In this document: positions 22,815 through 35,500 of the stretch, in pieces
Layout: the number at the start of each line of letters is the position of its first letter
How positions within the stretch are numbered: the first letter of the stretch is position 1
The notes under the pieces: model-generated
What the model was told of the DNA's origin: nothing
Databases searched by the model: none
What the model saw: only the letters and a program-made list of their open reading frames with translations
Position numbers and translations under genes: made by a program
Source: Clarkia xantiana subsp. parviflora
Lineage: Eukaryota; Streptophyta; Magnoliopsida; Myrtales; Onagraceae
NCBI GenBank assembly: GCA_036873135.1
Contig: JAPTYO010000009.1
Location: 22,155,756 to 22,219,755, forward strand
Direction of reading: 5' to 3'
Length of the DNA stretch: 64,000 nucleotides

Positions 22815-23663
22815 TTATTCTTCAGCACGTACCTTGGGAGGATTTGTGCAGGCAATAGCAAGGTGTCCTTTCACGCCACACCTAAAACACGTTCGAGTTT
22901 CCTCTTTACGTGTCTTTATTGTCTGCTTTTTCTTGCCTCCGAATTGCTTTCGCTTGAACATATTCTGAGGTTTTGGAGCAAAAGGTTTGTTAGCCTTAAA
23001 CTGAAGTCTCTTGCCTTTGTTCTTGCGCTTACCCTTTTGGTCAGCTGGATGCGAGGATGCAATATGCATTTCCGCCCTTGGCATTTCAGCCTTGAGGCTA
23101 TCCTCTTCCAGCTCGAGATGAACTCGCACTTTCTCGAGATCATCGAGTTGAGTGGCATGGGTAAGGTGCATTTTCATGCTATTCCAAGAGTCAGGCAAAT
23201 AGCGGATTACGCATTGGACCTTTTGTTCGTCGGTCAGGATTTCTCCTGCCTCCTTGAGTTCAGCAAACATGTTCGACATATGTCTAATATACTCTTTCAA
23301 TGTGTGCTTGGGATTCATCTTGTATGAGTCTAAAGCGATGTTTAACGATCGCTTCTGAGCTGTGGTGTAAACACCAAACCCTGCCTTAAGACCGTTCCAC
23401 AAGTCCATGACAGACTCATAGTGATCATATCCATAAAGTATGTCATCCTCAAGCAGTGATAACAAGGCGGAATGAATTTCCTGGTCCTTTGCATCCCATT
23501 CATCATGGAATTTCTTCAGATCATCCGTAAGGTCTCCCTCCGGTCTGACTTTCTTTGTAGTTAGATGCTCTAAACCTCTCATTTCAGTGATAACCATCCT
23601 TGCACGCTTATTCAAGATCTTATAATTATTGTTGTTCAACCTCACCGCCTTTGCTGATCGCAA
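22815..23663 (-). CDS. E1 copia gag
   Basis: A 282-codon open frame on the minus strand. The N-terminus (LNNNNYKILNKRARMVI) and the centre (YIRHMSNMFAELKEAG, YLPDSWNSMKMHL) are typical of plant copia gag (UBN2 / Retrotran_gag_2 type). It has a basic region rich in K and R and then a single CCHC zinc knuckle, CFRCGVKGHLAIAC, near the C-terminus (about 22885-22844). Gag forms the virus-like particle and binds element RNA. The frame ends soon after the knuckle, and no protease or integrase follows in frame, so this is a gag-only remnant. The true start could be upstream of the first ATG at 23663. Confidence 0.8.
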   Translation of the reverse strand: MRSAKAVRLNNNNYKILNKRARMVITEMRGLEHLTTKKVRPEGDLTDDLKKFHDEWDAKDQEIHSALLSLLEDDILYGYDHYESVMDLWNGLKAGFGVYTTAQKRSLNIALDSYKMNPKHTLKEYIRHMSNMFAELKEAGEILTDEQKVQCVIRYLPDSWNSMKMHLTHATQLDDLEKVRVHLELEEDSLKAEMPRAEMHIASSHPADQKGKRKNKGKRLQFKANKPFAPKPQNMFKRKQFGGKKKQTIKTRKEETRTCFRCGVKGHLAIACTNPPKVRAEE

Positions 23664-25109
23664 CCATGACTAACACATTGATGATCAAGCAAAATCAGGG
23701 AGGCAATTTCATTTTGAGAAAGAATTGCATACATCAAATATCTATTGAGATAGAGTTCGACAGATAGTGATTCCTCAGTCATCTAAACCAATCGACCACC
23801 AGTAAACCAATGGAAGATGGCTGCGAAAGAGTTCACACTATTTTCGTCTTCTATCCAATAGACCAGTCTGTTAAAATTGGTTTAAATCGCAAATTACCGG
23901 AACGAGAATTTTAAAATAAGCATACCCGATCTTGGCTTTCCCAAGGCCCTTTTTGTTTTGCAAAAATTATTCCGATGAATTCACTCATGCATACACAATT
24001 CTACAACCCATGCAAATTATCATATGCTAGTAACATTCATCATTCATACCACGTACATTCTTACGCGTCATGCGTTTAATGTTCCGAGGAACTCATGCTA
24101 GCATTTATAATTCTACTTCTAAGTAAATTATCAAACGGAACTACATCCTTAACATTCTAGCATACGTGTCAAATATGTAGCATCCCCATCAATCATATAT
24201 ATTTGGCGACTGGTTTTCGGTTTTAAAATAATTTTAAACATTAGGGGCTGATTTGCAATTCATGCTTATATTCAATCATGCAAGCTTCTAGACATGAATC
24301 CTACACATTTTCAACCATCACAGCATGTCTATTCTAGTGCGCATCCCATATATTTAACCGGGGCTCCGTCCACAACATGTAATATCCAGCTAGCTTGACT
24401 CAGTCAAGACAATAGCTCTAATCATGCATAAATATATATTGAATAATAAACAATTGAAATTCAGCCCGCTAATTTAACAAGTCCCAAAAACATGTATCTC
24501 CGAGATCCATCCCCATAATCGAAACAAGGCATAAAAGTTAGCAACCCTATGAGCACTGTGTAGTCCATTTCGAGGTTCAAAAACATTTGGATTTTAAAAC
24601 TTGACCTCCCTATTTTAATTGACTTGAATTCGGTTTAGAAAACATTGTTCGGTTCAGTCAATTCAGTCCGTTTTGGTCCGGTTCGGTCCAGTTCAGAAAA
24701 TCCGCCTGTTTTAAATTTTAAAATCTGGTTCGGTCCGAACCGGTCTAATAAAATAGGGTTCGGTTCAACACTCAAAACCGGTTCTTTTAGATCCACTTAA
24801 TTACCCCGGTCCGACCCGACCCGAATAGGTCGAACCGATTGAGAAAATCCGGTTCGGTTTTATTTCGTCCCGGTTTAACATATTGGACCGGCCCAATAAT
24901 TAAAGTTTAAAAGGTTGGGCCGAAATGTTTACTTGTGGCCCAGGTAAGGTTTTAAATCCATTAAAAATATTAAACTTAGCCATCAAGTAACATTAACTAT
25001 ATAAAATAATTTCCAATATTAAAATATATATACATATTTTGGCAAGAACATAATCATATATATATATATATATTTATTGCTAAGATTCTATCTTTAAGAT
25101 TAAATCAAT

Positions 25110-25149
<40 letters not shown>

Positions 25150-25762
25150 TTCGGCATAATATATAATATATATATTTTATTTATTGTCAATATCTTTAAT
25201 AGGGAAACAAATAACTGACAATATATTTTCTCAATATTTTAGGTAACTAAATCTATCAATAATATCTTTAACCCTATTTAAATATTTAGATATACTGATA
25301 GTTATATATTTCTATATATTTTAATGTGAATCTATCCTAATGTTCCCAATTATAGATATATTGTTACCTTAATTAAAAAATTAAAATATGGTAAACAATA
25401 TAATTTTAAACAATTTTACATGTATGTGCCGAAATTATCTTGCTTGGTGACCAAGAAATTAAAAATTTTACCTTGAAAAATAATTAAAATTTCGGCACAA
25501 ACACTGATTGGGAACAAGTGGTCAAATTTTAAGATCAAATTTTAATAAGATCTACGATCCAATGTTTGATTTTGATAAATATCACCTTTTTCTTGAAGAT
25601 CATCAACATCAATTTAACCAAAAACATGAAAATTTCGGACCTATCATATAAACCCTAAAAATTCAAAACTTTTAAATTTTCTTTTAAAAATTTCGGTCCA
25701 AAATTATAATTTTCAAGAACACATTATCAAAATCATGAACTCCTAACACAGGCTCTGCGCAC
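23664..25762 (-). other. E1 5' leader (UTR) with eroded primer-binding site
   Basis: Between gag and the LTR lie 2.1 kb without a gene. On the minus strand, the bases next to the LTR read gtgcgcagagcctgtg, which keeps only the cagagcc core of the usual copia initiator-Met primer site. A ggttcggtcc-rich block lies at 24640-24890 and long AT tracts at 25050-25150. The same leader occurs reversed at 26363-28010 (E2) and in the same orientation at 36063-37545 (E3). Confidence 0.65.
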
Positions 25763-26362
25763 TGTTAGATTACGGGGAATAATCACTACGGAAACAAAAA
25801 ACATGGTACGTGCATGTAATCGAAATTACGCGGCAGAAGAGTTACACATACCTCAACAGTTACCGTAGTCCAAGATCCTTTGTACGAGGGAGTTCTCGAT
25901 CCACCGGACGGAACCCGTAGAGGTTCTATTGAAAGAAGCCCTACATGGTGTTAGCTCCACAGCAAAGCCTCAGATCAATTCTTGGCACAGGGACAGATCT
26001 TCGGAGAGTTGCACGAAAGCAATTTGACACACCCTAGGTATAATATGGTTCGGCCGAAACTTGCTTGTGTGGGAGGAGGGTTTTCTCTCTAAAACACTCT
26101 TGTGAGGGAATTATGATTAACCTTAAACTATTCCCTAACACCTCTTATTTATAGGAGGAGTAAAGTAGACAAAAGTCCACTTTACCCCACATAAATATTT
26201 CGGTCGGCCTATGTAATTGGGTAGGCCCAATTTTGGGCCTCCCATGTCAATTGGGATTTGGGTCTAGCCCAATTACCCTAATGTGACATTTACCCAAGTT
26301 CATTAGGTAAACTATACATATTATGGGCTACCAATTACGACACCAATCACCATATGCTTACA
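25763..26362 (-). repeat. E1 5' LTR
   Basis: In plus coordinates it begins tgttagattacggggaa and ends ccatatgcttaca, so TG..CA bounds a 600-bp LTR. It is the reverse complement of the LTR at 35501-36062. A TATA-like sequence (tataaata on the minus strand) lies near 26150. The base after it (26363) is already E2 leader sequence. Confidence 0.8.
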
Positions 26363-26608
26363 ATAGATTCACATTAATATATAGAAATATATATAACTAT
26401 CAATATATCTAAATATTTAAATAGGTTAAAGATATTATTGATATATTTTAGTTACGTAGGTTTATTGAGAAAATATATTTTTAATATACGTTTCCCTATT
26501 TAAGATATTGACAATAAATAATATATATATATTTATATATAGGCACCGATTATTTTTTCATATATATATATTGTTGATTGATTTAATCTTAAAGATAGAA
26601 TCTTAGCA

Positions 26609-26656
<48 letters not shown>

Positions 26657-28442
26657 AATATTGGAAATTATTTTTACAGTTAATGTTACTTGGTGACTAA
26701 GTTAAATTTTTGGACTTTAAAACCCTACTTGGGCCACAAGTAAACATTTCTACCCAACCTTTTATATTTTAATTATTGGGTCGGTCCAATATGTCAAACC
26801 GGGACGAATTAAAACCGAACTGGATTTTCTCAATCGGTTCGACCTAATAGGGTCGGGTCGGACCGGGGTAACTAAGTGGATCTAACCGAACCGGTTTTGT
26901 TTGTTGAAACGAACCGAATCCTATTTTTGTTGGATCGGTTCAGACCGAACCAGATTTTAAAATTAAAACCGGACCTAATCGAACCGGATTTCCTGGACCG
27001 AACCGAACCGGACCGAATCAGACTGAAATTGACTGAACTGAACCATATTTTCAAAATCGAATTCTAATCGATTAAAATAGGGAGGTCAAGTTTTAAAATC
27101 CAAATGTTTTGAACCTTAATAGGCCTACACCGTGCTCAAGGGTTGATAACCTTTATACCTTGTTTCGATTATGGGGATGGATCTCGGAGATACATGTTTT
27201 TGGGACTGGTTTAATTAGTGGGCTGAATTGCAATTGTTTATTATTCAATACATATTTATGCATGGTTAGAAATGTTGTCTTGACTGGGTCAAGCTAGCTG
27301 GATATTGCATATTGGGGGCGGTGCCCTGGTTAAATATATGGAATGCGCACTAGGATAGACATGCTGTGATGGTTGGAAAAGCCTAGGATTCATGTCTAGA
27401 ATGTTGCGTGATTGAATATAAGCATGAATTGCAAATCAGCCCCTAATGTTTAAAATTATTTTAAAATCGAAAAGCAGTCGCCAAATGTGTATGATGGATG
27501 TGAATGTTACATGTTTGACACGTATGCTAGAATGTTGAGGATGTAGCCGCATTTGATAATTTACTTGGAAGTATAATTATATATGCAAGCATGAGTTCCT
27601 TGGAACATTAGACGCATGACGCGTAAGCATGAGTTTGGTTTATGTGATGAATGTTACTGGCGTATGATAATTTAAGTGGATAGTAGAATTATATATGCAT
27701 GAGTTAATTCATCGGAATATTTTTTCCAAAACAAAAAGGGCTATGGGAAAATCAAGATCGAGTATGCTTGTTTTAAAATCCCCGTTCCGGTAATTTGCGA
27801 TTAAAACCGTTTTAAAAGACTGATCTATTGGATGGAAAACGACGATAGTGTGAACTTTTTCACATCCATCTTCCATTGGTTTACTGGTGGTCGGTTGGTT
27901 TAGATGACTGTGGAATCATTATTTGTAGGATTCCATCTTAATAGATATTTGATGTATGCAATTCTTTCTCAAAATGTCATTGTCTCCCTGATTTTTGCAT
28001 AATCATCGATGTGTTAGTATGAACTAGTTGAATTAGTGCGATTCGATATTCCTCGCAATCTTGATGGTATGAATCATGATGAATAAATAGAGTACGTGTT
28101 GAACTCTCTACTACGATTTCAAAAAGTGGAGAGGACAATTACAGATGAATATGGTAGTCTGTATGATTTTGACAATGTGAAACGAATGTAATAATTTGTT
28201 TCACCAAGAATCAGAGTAGGTTCTCTGATGATCTCAACGCGTATGTGATGATACATTCAACCTTGGTAGAAAGGGGTTGAAGAAGACTTCAATTCCAACC
28301 AGGCAATGTTGCAGCTAAGTATCCCTCTGCCTCGGTGGAAGCAAGGATGCAAGAGCTAAACGATTCGGTTGAATGTGACTCTCCCTTTCAATGGACACTG
28401 GTGAAAAATCCGCATCGGATCTTCAGAATGAAAGGTCGACAT
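26363..28442 (+). other. E2 5' leader and degenerate gag region
   Basis: It is the reverse complement of the E1 leader (for example the tggtttactggtggtcg stretch near 27887 against 23790-23815). From about 28010 the E1 gag region has no intact counterpart; only short degenerate segments follow. No gene. Confidence 0.6.
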
Positions 28443-30050
28443 GGAAAAGATGTATATGGTTGTCTGGTGTTGAAAGGACTCAATGAATTTGAACCTAATC
28501 AAGTACAGTAACCACATCAGTAAAAGGGAAACCTTCTCTGCTCACCATACTGAGTTCGAAAGAAGTCAACCATGATCCGCATATCATAGAGAGAACTGGA
28601 CCATAAAGATCTTATACGATAATCTGGTGGGTTAAACCATGTTGATAAAGTGCGTCTCAAGTACGCCTCGTAGGTCATGTGTATGAAGCGGTAAAATGCT
28701 TTATACAGACACAGATCATTTGACGTGATTTACTCGTGAATTTACTCAGATGTGATGTTCAACATGGCTTAAAGTTCTCGACTATCTATGCGACAATCAT
28801 GGATAAAATACGCGAACTTCAGATCAAGAACCCTACCATTGTCATTTATCGTTCGTTTGAGTTACTAAATTTATGGTTATTTCGAGATTCAGATTTATTG
28901 AATAAAGTAGTTTCCGTTCGATTCGAAATGTGATCTACTTGTCAAAATTAATCGACCTGGTTAAGAGGGATCGACCCGAAACAAAATTTTGGCTAGGTAA
29001 AAGTGGTCGAATAAAACGAAACGATTAACATACTCTGTCATCTCATTCGGGACAACTGAACTAAACATACACACCAATTGCGTAGCTAGATCGAAAGATT
29101 TAGTATTTCTTTATTATTAAGTACTCCATTGAATGAAATAATCTGTAATGATGATCATGTGTGAAACAGACTGGATTAAATTAAATTCAGAAATGAAACG
29201 ATTTAACCAAGGGTCGAAACTTCGGTGAATAGCGCTACGCGCAAGTGGAAAAGATGTATATGGTTGTCTGGTGTTGAAAGGACTCAATGAATTTGAACCT
29301 AATCAAGTACAGTAACCACATCAGTAAAAGGGAAACCTTCTCTGCTCACCATACTGAGTTCGAAAGAAGTCAACCATGATCCGCATATCATAGAGAGAAC
29401 TGGACCATAAAGATCTTATACGATAATCTGGTGGGTTAAACCATGTTGATAAAGTGCGTCTCAAGTACGCCTCGTAGGTCATGTGTATGAAGCGGTAAAA
29501 TGCTTTATACAGACACAGATCATTTGACATGATTTACTCGTGAATTTACTCAGATGTGATGTTCAACATGGCTTAAAGTTCTCGACTATCTATGCGAAAA
29601 TCTTGGATAAAATACGCGAACTTCAGATCAAGAACCCTACCATTGTCATTTATCGTTCGTTTGAGTTACTAAATTTATGGTTATTTCGAGATTCAGATTT
29701 ATTGAATAAAGTAGTTTCCGTTCGATTCGAAATGTGATCTACTTGTCAAAATTAATCGACCTGGTTAAGAGGGATCGACCCGAAACAAAATTTTGGCTAG
29801 GTAAAAGTGGTCGAATAAAACGAAACGATTAACATACTCTGTCATCTCATTCGGGACAACTGAACTAAACATACACACCAATTGCGTAGCTAGATCGAAA
29901 GATTTAGTATTTCTTTATTATTAAGTACTCCATTGAATGAAATAATCTGTAATGATGATCATGTGTGAAACAAACTGGATTAAATTAAATTCAGAAATGA
30001 AACGATTTAACCAAGGGTCGAAACTTCGGTGAATAGCGCTACGCGCAAGT
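28443..30050 (+). repeat. Tandem duplication, two 804-bp units in E2
   Basis: Unit 1 (28443-29246) and unit 2 (29247-30050) both start ggaaaagatgtatatgg and end gaatagcgctacgcgcaagt. Only a handful of differences are visible (for example tttgacgtg against tttgacatg). A 65-codon frame appears in both copies (28736 and 29540), but it has no recognised domain. Confidence 0.9.
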
Positions 30051-30103
30051 GGACCTCGATAGACATTGTTCAAAATACGAATTTAATGATGAATTGTCTA
30101 AAT

Positions 30104-31573
30104 TAGGGGTGGCAATTCGTGTCGTGTCGTGTAAATTCGTGTCGTGTCGCCACTAACATGCGTGTTTATTCGTGTCGTGTCAAAACGTGTTCAACCTATT
30201 ATCGTGTCGTATTGTATTCGTGTCATCAAATTATCGTGTCGTGTTCGTGTAACATCGTGTCAGAAAAATCAATGGTAGAAATATTTCTTAATTTTCCCAA
30301 ACTTTAACAAAAGTTATGAAATGGTCCAAATTCAACTAACATGATATTTTACAGATAAATTCAATTTAATTAAAAACATATCTAGTTGAAAACATATCTA
30401 CATCTTCATATAGATATTTCTATATATATTTTTACAGATTTTTTTTTCTAAATATAATATATATATAGGGTTAAAGGTATTTTTCATACTATAAGTTTGA
30501 GCGGTTTCTGCTTTTGGCACCACTTATTTTTTTTTCCGTCTAGTTTTGGTACCAAACGTTTGGACAAAGTATAGTTTTCATACATCCGTTAACTTTCCAT
30601 TAGTTTTTATGTTAAAATGTCATGTGCCATGCACGTGACCGCCCTAAAATTTTGAATTTGTTTCAATTTAGTCCATCTAATGCATCCCTAACTTTTATTT
30701 TGTTCAATTTAGCCCTAAAATTTCAAAATCGAACCATTGACCCAAATTGACATAGCCAGACATAGCCTAGGGCTAGGTCCGACCCTTGGTCGGGTTCGCC
30801 GGACCCAGGCGAACCTGACCCAGGTCTCCTGGGTCCGGCGACCCCGACCCAGGCAACCCTGACTCAGGGTCGGACCTAGCCCTAGGCTAGGTCCCAATTG
30901 ACCTAGCCGGACCTAGTCTAGTGCTAGGTCCGGCTATGTCAATATGGGTCGATGGTTCGATTTTGAAATTTTAGGGCTAAATTGAACAAAATAAAAGTTA
31001 GGGATGGATTAGATGGACTAAATTGAAACAAATTCATAAGTTTAGGGCAGTCACGTGCACGGCACATGAAATTTTAACAAGAAAAATTAATGGAAAGTTA
31101 ACGGATGTATGAAAACTATACTTTGTCTAAACGTTTGGTACCAAAATTAGACGGAAAAAAAAACAGGTGGTACCAAAAGCAGAAATCGCTCAAACTTATG
31201 GTATGAAAAATACATTTAACCCTATATATATATATATAATTATATACATAGAGAAATAATAAATTTGTATACATAAAGACTCTTATTGTTTTATTATTAG
31301 AATATAATTCATAAATTTTTAATTTTAAGGACTTAGTTGTAATATAGATAAAATGATTGGGTTTATACGTAAATATTAAATTTCAATAATCGTGTCTATT
31401 CGTGTCTATCTATGAACATGCAGCTCGAGCTACACGGACATGCTTAATAGTCGTATTTATTCGTGTTATAGAGTTGTTTAGACTCGAGAAATTTTGTGTC
31501 GTGTCAGGATGTGAAAAAAACAGCTCTGTTACAGCTCGTGTTTTTCGTGTCGTGTCAGAAATTGCCACCCCTA
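30104..31573. mobile_element. Non-autonomous hAT element in E2 with perfect 8-bp target duplication
   Basis: Terminal inverted repeats are taggggtggcaatt at 30104 and its complement aattgccacccctA ending at 31573. The octamer gtctaaat flanks it on both sides (30096-30103, 31574-31581). Subterminal regions are full of cgtgtcgtgt motifs, likely transposase-binding sites. There is no transposase frame. A fold-back element lies inside. Confidence 0.9.
30468..31222. mobile_element. Long fold-back element inside the hAT element
   Basis: The left arm (from gggttaaaggtatttttcat) and right arm (ending gaaaaatacatttaaccc) are inverted repeats that stay alignable for over 300 bases each, including the ttggtaccaaacgtttgg region. 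The GC-rich centre (30770-30930) is itself palindromic. Both ends abut tatata stretches, so the target duplication is ambiguous. Long terminal inverted repeats suggest a Mutator-like non-autonomous element. No gene inside. Confidence 0.7.
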
Positions 31574-31581
31574 GTCTAAAT

Positions 31582-33119
31582 GATGATGTTCTGAATTTTA
31601 GTTTGCATTCCTTTGGAAATAACTTACTGATAACGTTTACATCGGGAAGAAGTATGCTTCATAAGCTACAACGACCATGTAAAAGTATCAACTGACGCAT
31701 AAGGTGAAAACCCAAGATGGTCAGTTCTGAGATGGGATAAAATCTCTGAGATAAGTTTGCAAACGAAGAAGGATGAAGTCGGTTAAACGATTTTCCTTCC
31801 ATACGCCTTGAACGATAAGTCAGGCTAGGCATTCAAATCAACTGACACACTTCAGAAAGCACAGTTTATAAACATACTGTTGGAGTCACTCTATCAGACG
31901 TTCCCTATGGGATGATGAAAAGTGATTCACATTTATGTAACACTGTGTTCCAATGAAATTGGTAAAACATGTCGCCATAATAGCTGACGAATGATAATGA
32001 GTTAAATCATATCATCTTGCGACATTAAATTGCGCACTAAACACGTATTTAGGAAAATAGCATGATAACTACTCTTAGAAAACGCATGTTTAAAGCTTTT
32101 GAAAATGGTGTCGTAGTCGAACATGAAGACATTACATCTCTTGAGGGCGAATATTCCAAATGCATGGACGGTTTAAATCTGAGTATTCATGATTAAAACG
32201 GAGCAGGATAACATGGACAATCAGATCCCACTTAATTCGAGTGGGAGAGATTTGAACCGGAAACTCAAGTGAATGACATGGTAAATGATAATGGAAACAT
32301 TTTCATAGTAAATCCAGTTGGAGGAATAAACCCTACCACGTGAGATCACTGTTGCCGCAGAGACGAATCAAGTTGAACCTGATTGTCATATTGCTGAACC
32401 AGGAAAGCCACAACTGCCTCTACTACCCATTGTTTCTAGTGGGAGTGGTACCCATTGTTTCCAGAGGGAGTGATCCGACCAAACTTGGTTCCAGATCCTA
32501 GTGATCATCCAGATCCTAGTGATCATAGAATTCATCTCAAAAGTAAAACCCCGAGACTAAGAGGTTGTTAAAGGAAAGTTGATGGTCAAGGTTCAAGCAC
32601 TGCTCTTGTTCCCAAAGGAAACGAAGTTCCGATAAGAAGAATTGTTCAGAGTAGGAGAAATGTTCCCAATAGAAGTGATGCTACGAAAAGAAGCATTATT
32701 CCGAGTGGGAGAAATGATCAGACTCTAGATGGGATTAATAAAGCCTAGAGGAAATTCAAAGGCTTCGAAACCGACTTCGAACCCATCGAGTAGGGTGAAA
32801 ACCTCACTCTAACAACTGCTGGCAAGCATTGGAAAGACCTTAAGTGAAGAAATGGAGGAAAATAATAAAAGAGAGATATCACTTAAATGAAAGCCATAAT
32901 AGTCTATAGTTGATTTACCTGCTAACCACAGGGGTACAAGGATACGGTGAGTCCTGAAAGAAGGCTCACCACTAATGGAAAAGGTCGGGAGGTGCGAAAC
33001 CCGACTTGATGCGAAAGGATATACCCATTTTACGGAGTTGACTTTGACAAAACAAACTCACTGACTGTGCGTAAAACCACGGTTAGGGCCAGTCATGGTC
33101 CTAGTCGCAAGTCTCAGTC
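31582..33119 (+). pseudogene. E2 decayed pol, upstream part
   Basis: The frame is lost throughout. 31582-32560 pairs with the E1 remnants. From about 32920 short translations such as KTRLDAKGYTHF recall the start of a copia reverse transcriptase (KARLVAKGY in intact elements). Stops are frequent. Confidence 0.5.
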
Positions 33120-34363
33120 ACGAGCTGCACCAAATGAATGTTAAGACCGCATTCCTCCACGGAAACCTGGAGGAAGAGATCTACATGGAGCAACCGGAGG
33201 GTTTCATTACTCCTTGTAACGAACGTAAAGTTTGTAAACTCCAAAGGTCCATCTACGGTCTTAAATAGTCGTCTCGGCAATGGCACCACATATTCCACGA
33301 GGAAATCGTAAGAAACGGATTCGTGAATGTTCACGAGGATCCGTGCGTGTATTATAAGACCTCCGGGTCTAAGTATGTCATATTTACCTTATACGTGGAC
33401 GACATACTCATTGCCGCAAACGATGTGAGTTTTTTGAACAAGTCAAACTCATGAATGGCATTTGTATTTGAGATGAAAGACATGGGAGAGGCCACGTACA
33501 TCTTGGGCATTAAAATTGCTAGAGATCGGGCTACACGGAAATTGTATCTGTCTCAAGAAGCTTATATCAACAAACTGTTGAAAAGATTCAGATTACAGGA
33601 TGCCAAACCCGTGGATACGCCGGTGGTATTTGGGTGCGCACTGTCAAAACGTGACAGCCCCAAAAAAAACCTGGCAGAGCGCGAACAGATGAAGGGTGTG
33701 GAGTATTTAAGCATGGTCGGTAATTTGATGTACGCCATGCAATGCACCCGTCCGGATATCTGTTACGTCGTGGGCCTAGTAGCACGTTTCCAATCAGATC
33801 CTGGCTATCAATATTTAAAGGCTGTAAAATGAATTATTCGTTATCTGAAAGGTACTGCCGACTAAACACTGTGCTATGAGGGCGGGAAGTTAGAATTAAC
33901 CGGTTACAGTGATGCCGACCATGGTAGCGATCCGGATGATCGTAAGTCCACCACAAGAGGAGTATTTATCCTTGCTAATGCCGCCATTTCATCGACGAGC
34001 AAGAAGCAAACCTGTGTCGCGCTGTCCACGATGGAATCGGAATTCGTAGCCCTCTCCAAGAACGCACAGGAAGCGGTCTGGCTGAAAAGGCTTCTTACTG
34101 CGCTGCTTGATGGTGACATCGGGAGTAAACTTGTGAAGGTGTTCTCTAACAGTCAGGCAGCCATTGCGGCAGTAAAGAATCCGAAGTACCATAGTAGGAC
34201 CAAACGATGTGAAATATTTTTATGCTAAATCTATGGTGTAAGACAATATAAACACTATGAAATACTTAACCACTGATAACATGATTGTGGACCCATTAAC
34301 TAAACCACTACGCAGGGAGATATTCGAAAAGCATGTAAAACTGCTTGGATTGCGTAGGGTTTA
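33120..34363 (+). pseudogene. E2 copia reverse transcriptase and RNase H, with stops
   Basis: Reading in pieces, the sequence gives MNVKTAFLHGNLEEEIYM and PEGF, then SIYGLK followed by a stop and SSRQW, then LYVDDILIAAND, the YVDD catalytic box of copia RT (near 33395). The next frame (33455-33832) continues with MKDMGEATYILGIKI and TRPDICYVVG. RNase H follows with YSDADHG and KKQTCVALSTMESEFVAL (near 33905-34060), and the end PLTKPLRREIFEKH near 34290. At least four stops or frameshifts separate these. In an active element these domains copy the RNA and remove it from the hybrid. Confidence 0.85.
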
Positions 34364-35500
34364 GAAGTGGCATATATCTGTAATAACATTTTGATATTAG
34401 AAAGTTACATTTTGTAAGCGAAAGAAGTGAAACATAGTTTATGATCAATTGACGTCATAATGTTTTGATTACATCAAATTTTCGGTCTATAAACTAAGTC
34501 GTAGGAGGACGCAATCCTCTGCCAAAATTATGTCGAATGTGGGCCTTAACTCGTCACACAGGTACGGTCGTCTGGCGGTGGAAGGAAGCCTCTACTAAGC
34601 AAGGCTGGCTAAGAATCAGGGGGATAAACCTGATTACGCAGAATGATCATCTAGTGTCGAAGCAACTCGACATGATCTTCGGTTTGCAGATCGCCGTGAT
34701 GAACTTTGTTCGTCATTAATCCACATTCTAGGCCAGATGAGAATCTGCGATAACATGATTTGACATGTCCCATTCCTTTGAACTTAAAAGTTCAGGTATG
34801 TTATTGACGCGTGCTTCATACTACGTGTGCCACGTCCGACCACGGGGTCACAACTCGGTTGTGATAGGAACGAATCCTCGTGATTCGGGCGGGCGCAAAC
34901 TTCTTCACCTCGAGCATGTGATTGATCCTGGGAGCCTTATGAAGAGGCGCCCAAAGTATCATCATGGACTTAGAACTCATATCTAAGGTCAGGCTCAATG
35001 TTCGCTTCCCGGCGTACGAGCGTAGTGCTGAACAAAAAGGCCCAGTGACCACGTCTTTCGAAACCGGTTGGGTTTGACTAAGGATATGAGCGATGGGGAT
35101 GGTCATGTTCAGCTGTAATTCACCGAATCTTGTATTCACTAAGGTGGCCACCAACCGGATATTAGTTGAAGGTTGTGAATACTTGTGCAAATGCCTTGAA
35201 GAAGTGTTCCTATGAGGAAACTAGGTAAAAGGAGAATTATCAGTTGACCTAGGATACAACGCAACACTATATAAATGTTGTTTATAACAGGTTGATTGGA
35301 GAAAAGGGAATCAACGTTCCGCGGGCGCTACAACACTCCTAACAGATGAGTAGGACGATGCCCGTCCTGTCCACCGGTCACACGGCAAACCTCGTATGAA
35401 CTATTCGGAAGCAAAGGACTAGATCGAAGGAGTGAAATGTTGATGCAGATTTAGACGACAATACATTAACAAGCACCCACTCATTCCGGCGAGTGGGAGC
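34364..35500 (+). other. E2 3' untranslated region and polypurine tract
   Basis: No frame longer than 125 codons and no recognised domain. The bases gagtgggagc (35491-35500) directly before the LTR form the plus-strand priming tract. The length of this region (1.1 kb) is notable; I see no envelope-like protein in it. Confidence 0.6.

Larger units (their letters stand above)
18080..26362 (-). mobile_element. Element E1: Ty1/copia retrotransposon, 5' part, split by element F
   Basis: Read on the minus strand: 5' LTR (26362-25763), a 2.1-kb leader, gag (23663-22815), then decayed sequence to 21781, element F (21780-18599), then more E1 sequence (18598-18080). The segments 22400-21781 and 18598-18080 match the plus strand of E2 at about 31580-32560, which shows that F interrupts one element. 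The 3' half, including pol and 3' LTR, is missing: E1 stops where the truncated LTR of G begins. E1 itself starts exactly inside the leader of E2. Confidence 0.7.

Noticed and set aside
22701..23327. 208-codon plus-strand frame
   Set aside because: Antisense shadow of the E1 gag, which has clear copia gag motifs and a zinc knuckle on the minus strand.
28736..29737. The same 65-codon frame twice, as a possible duplicated gene
   Set aside because: It comes with the 804-bp tandem duplication inside a decayed retrotransposon and has no recognised domain.
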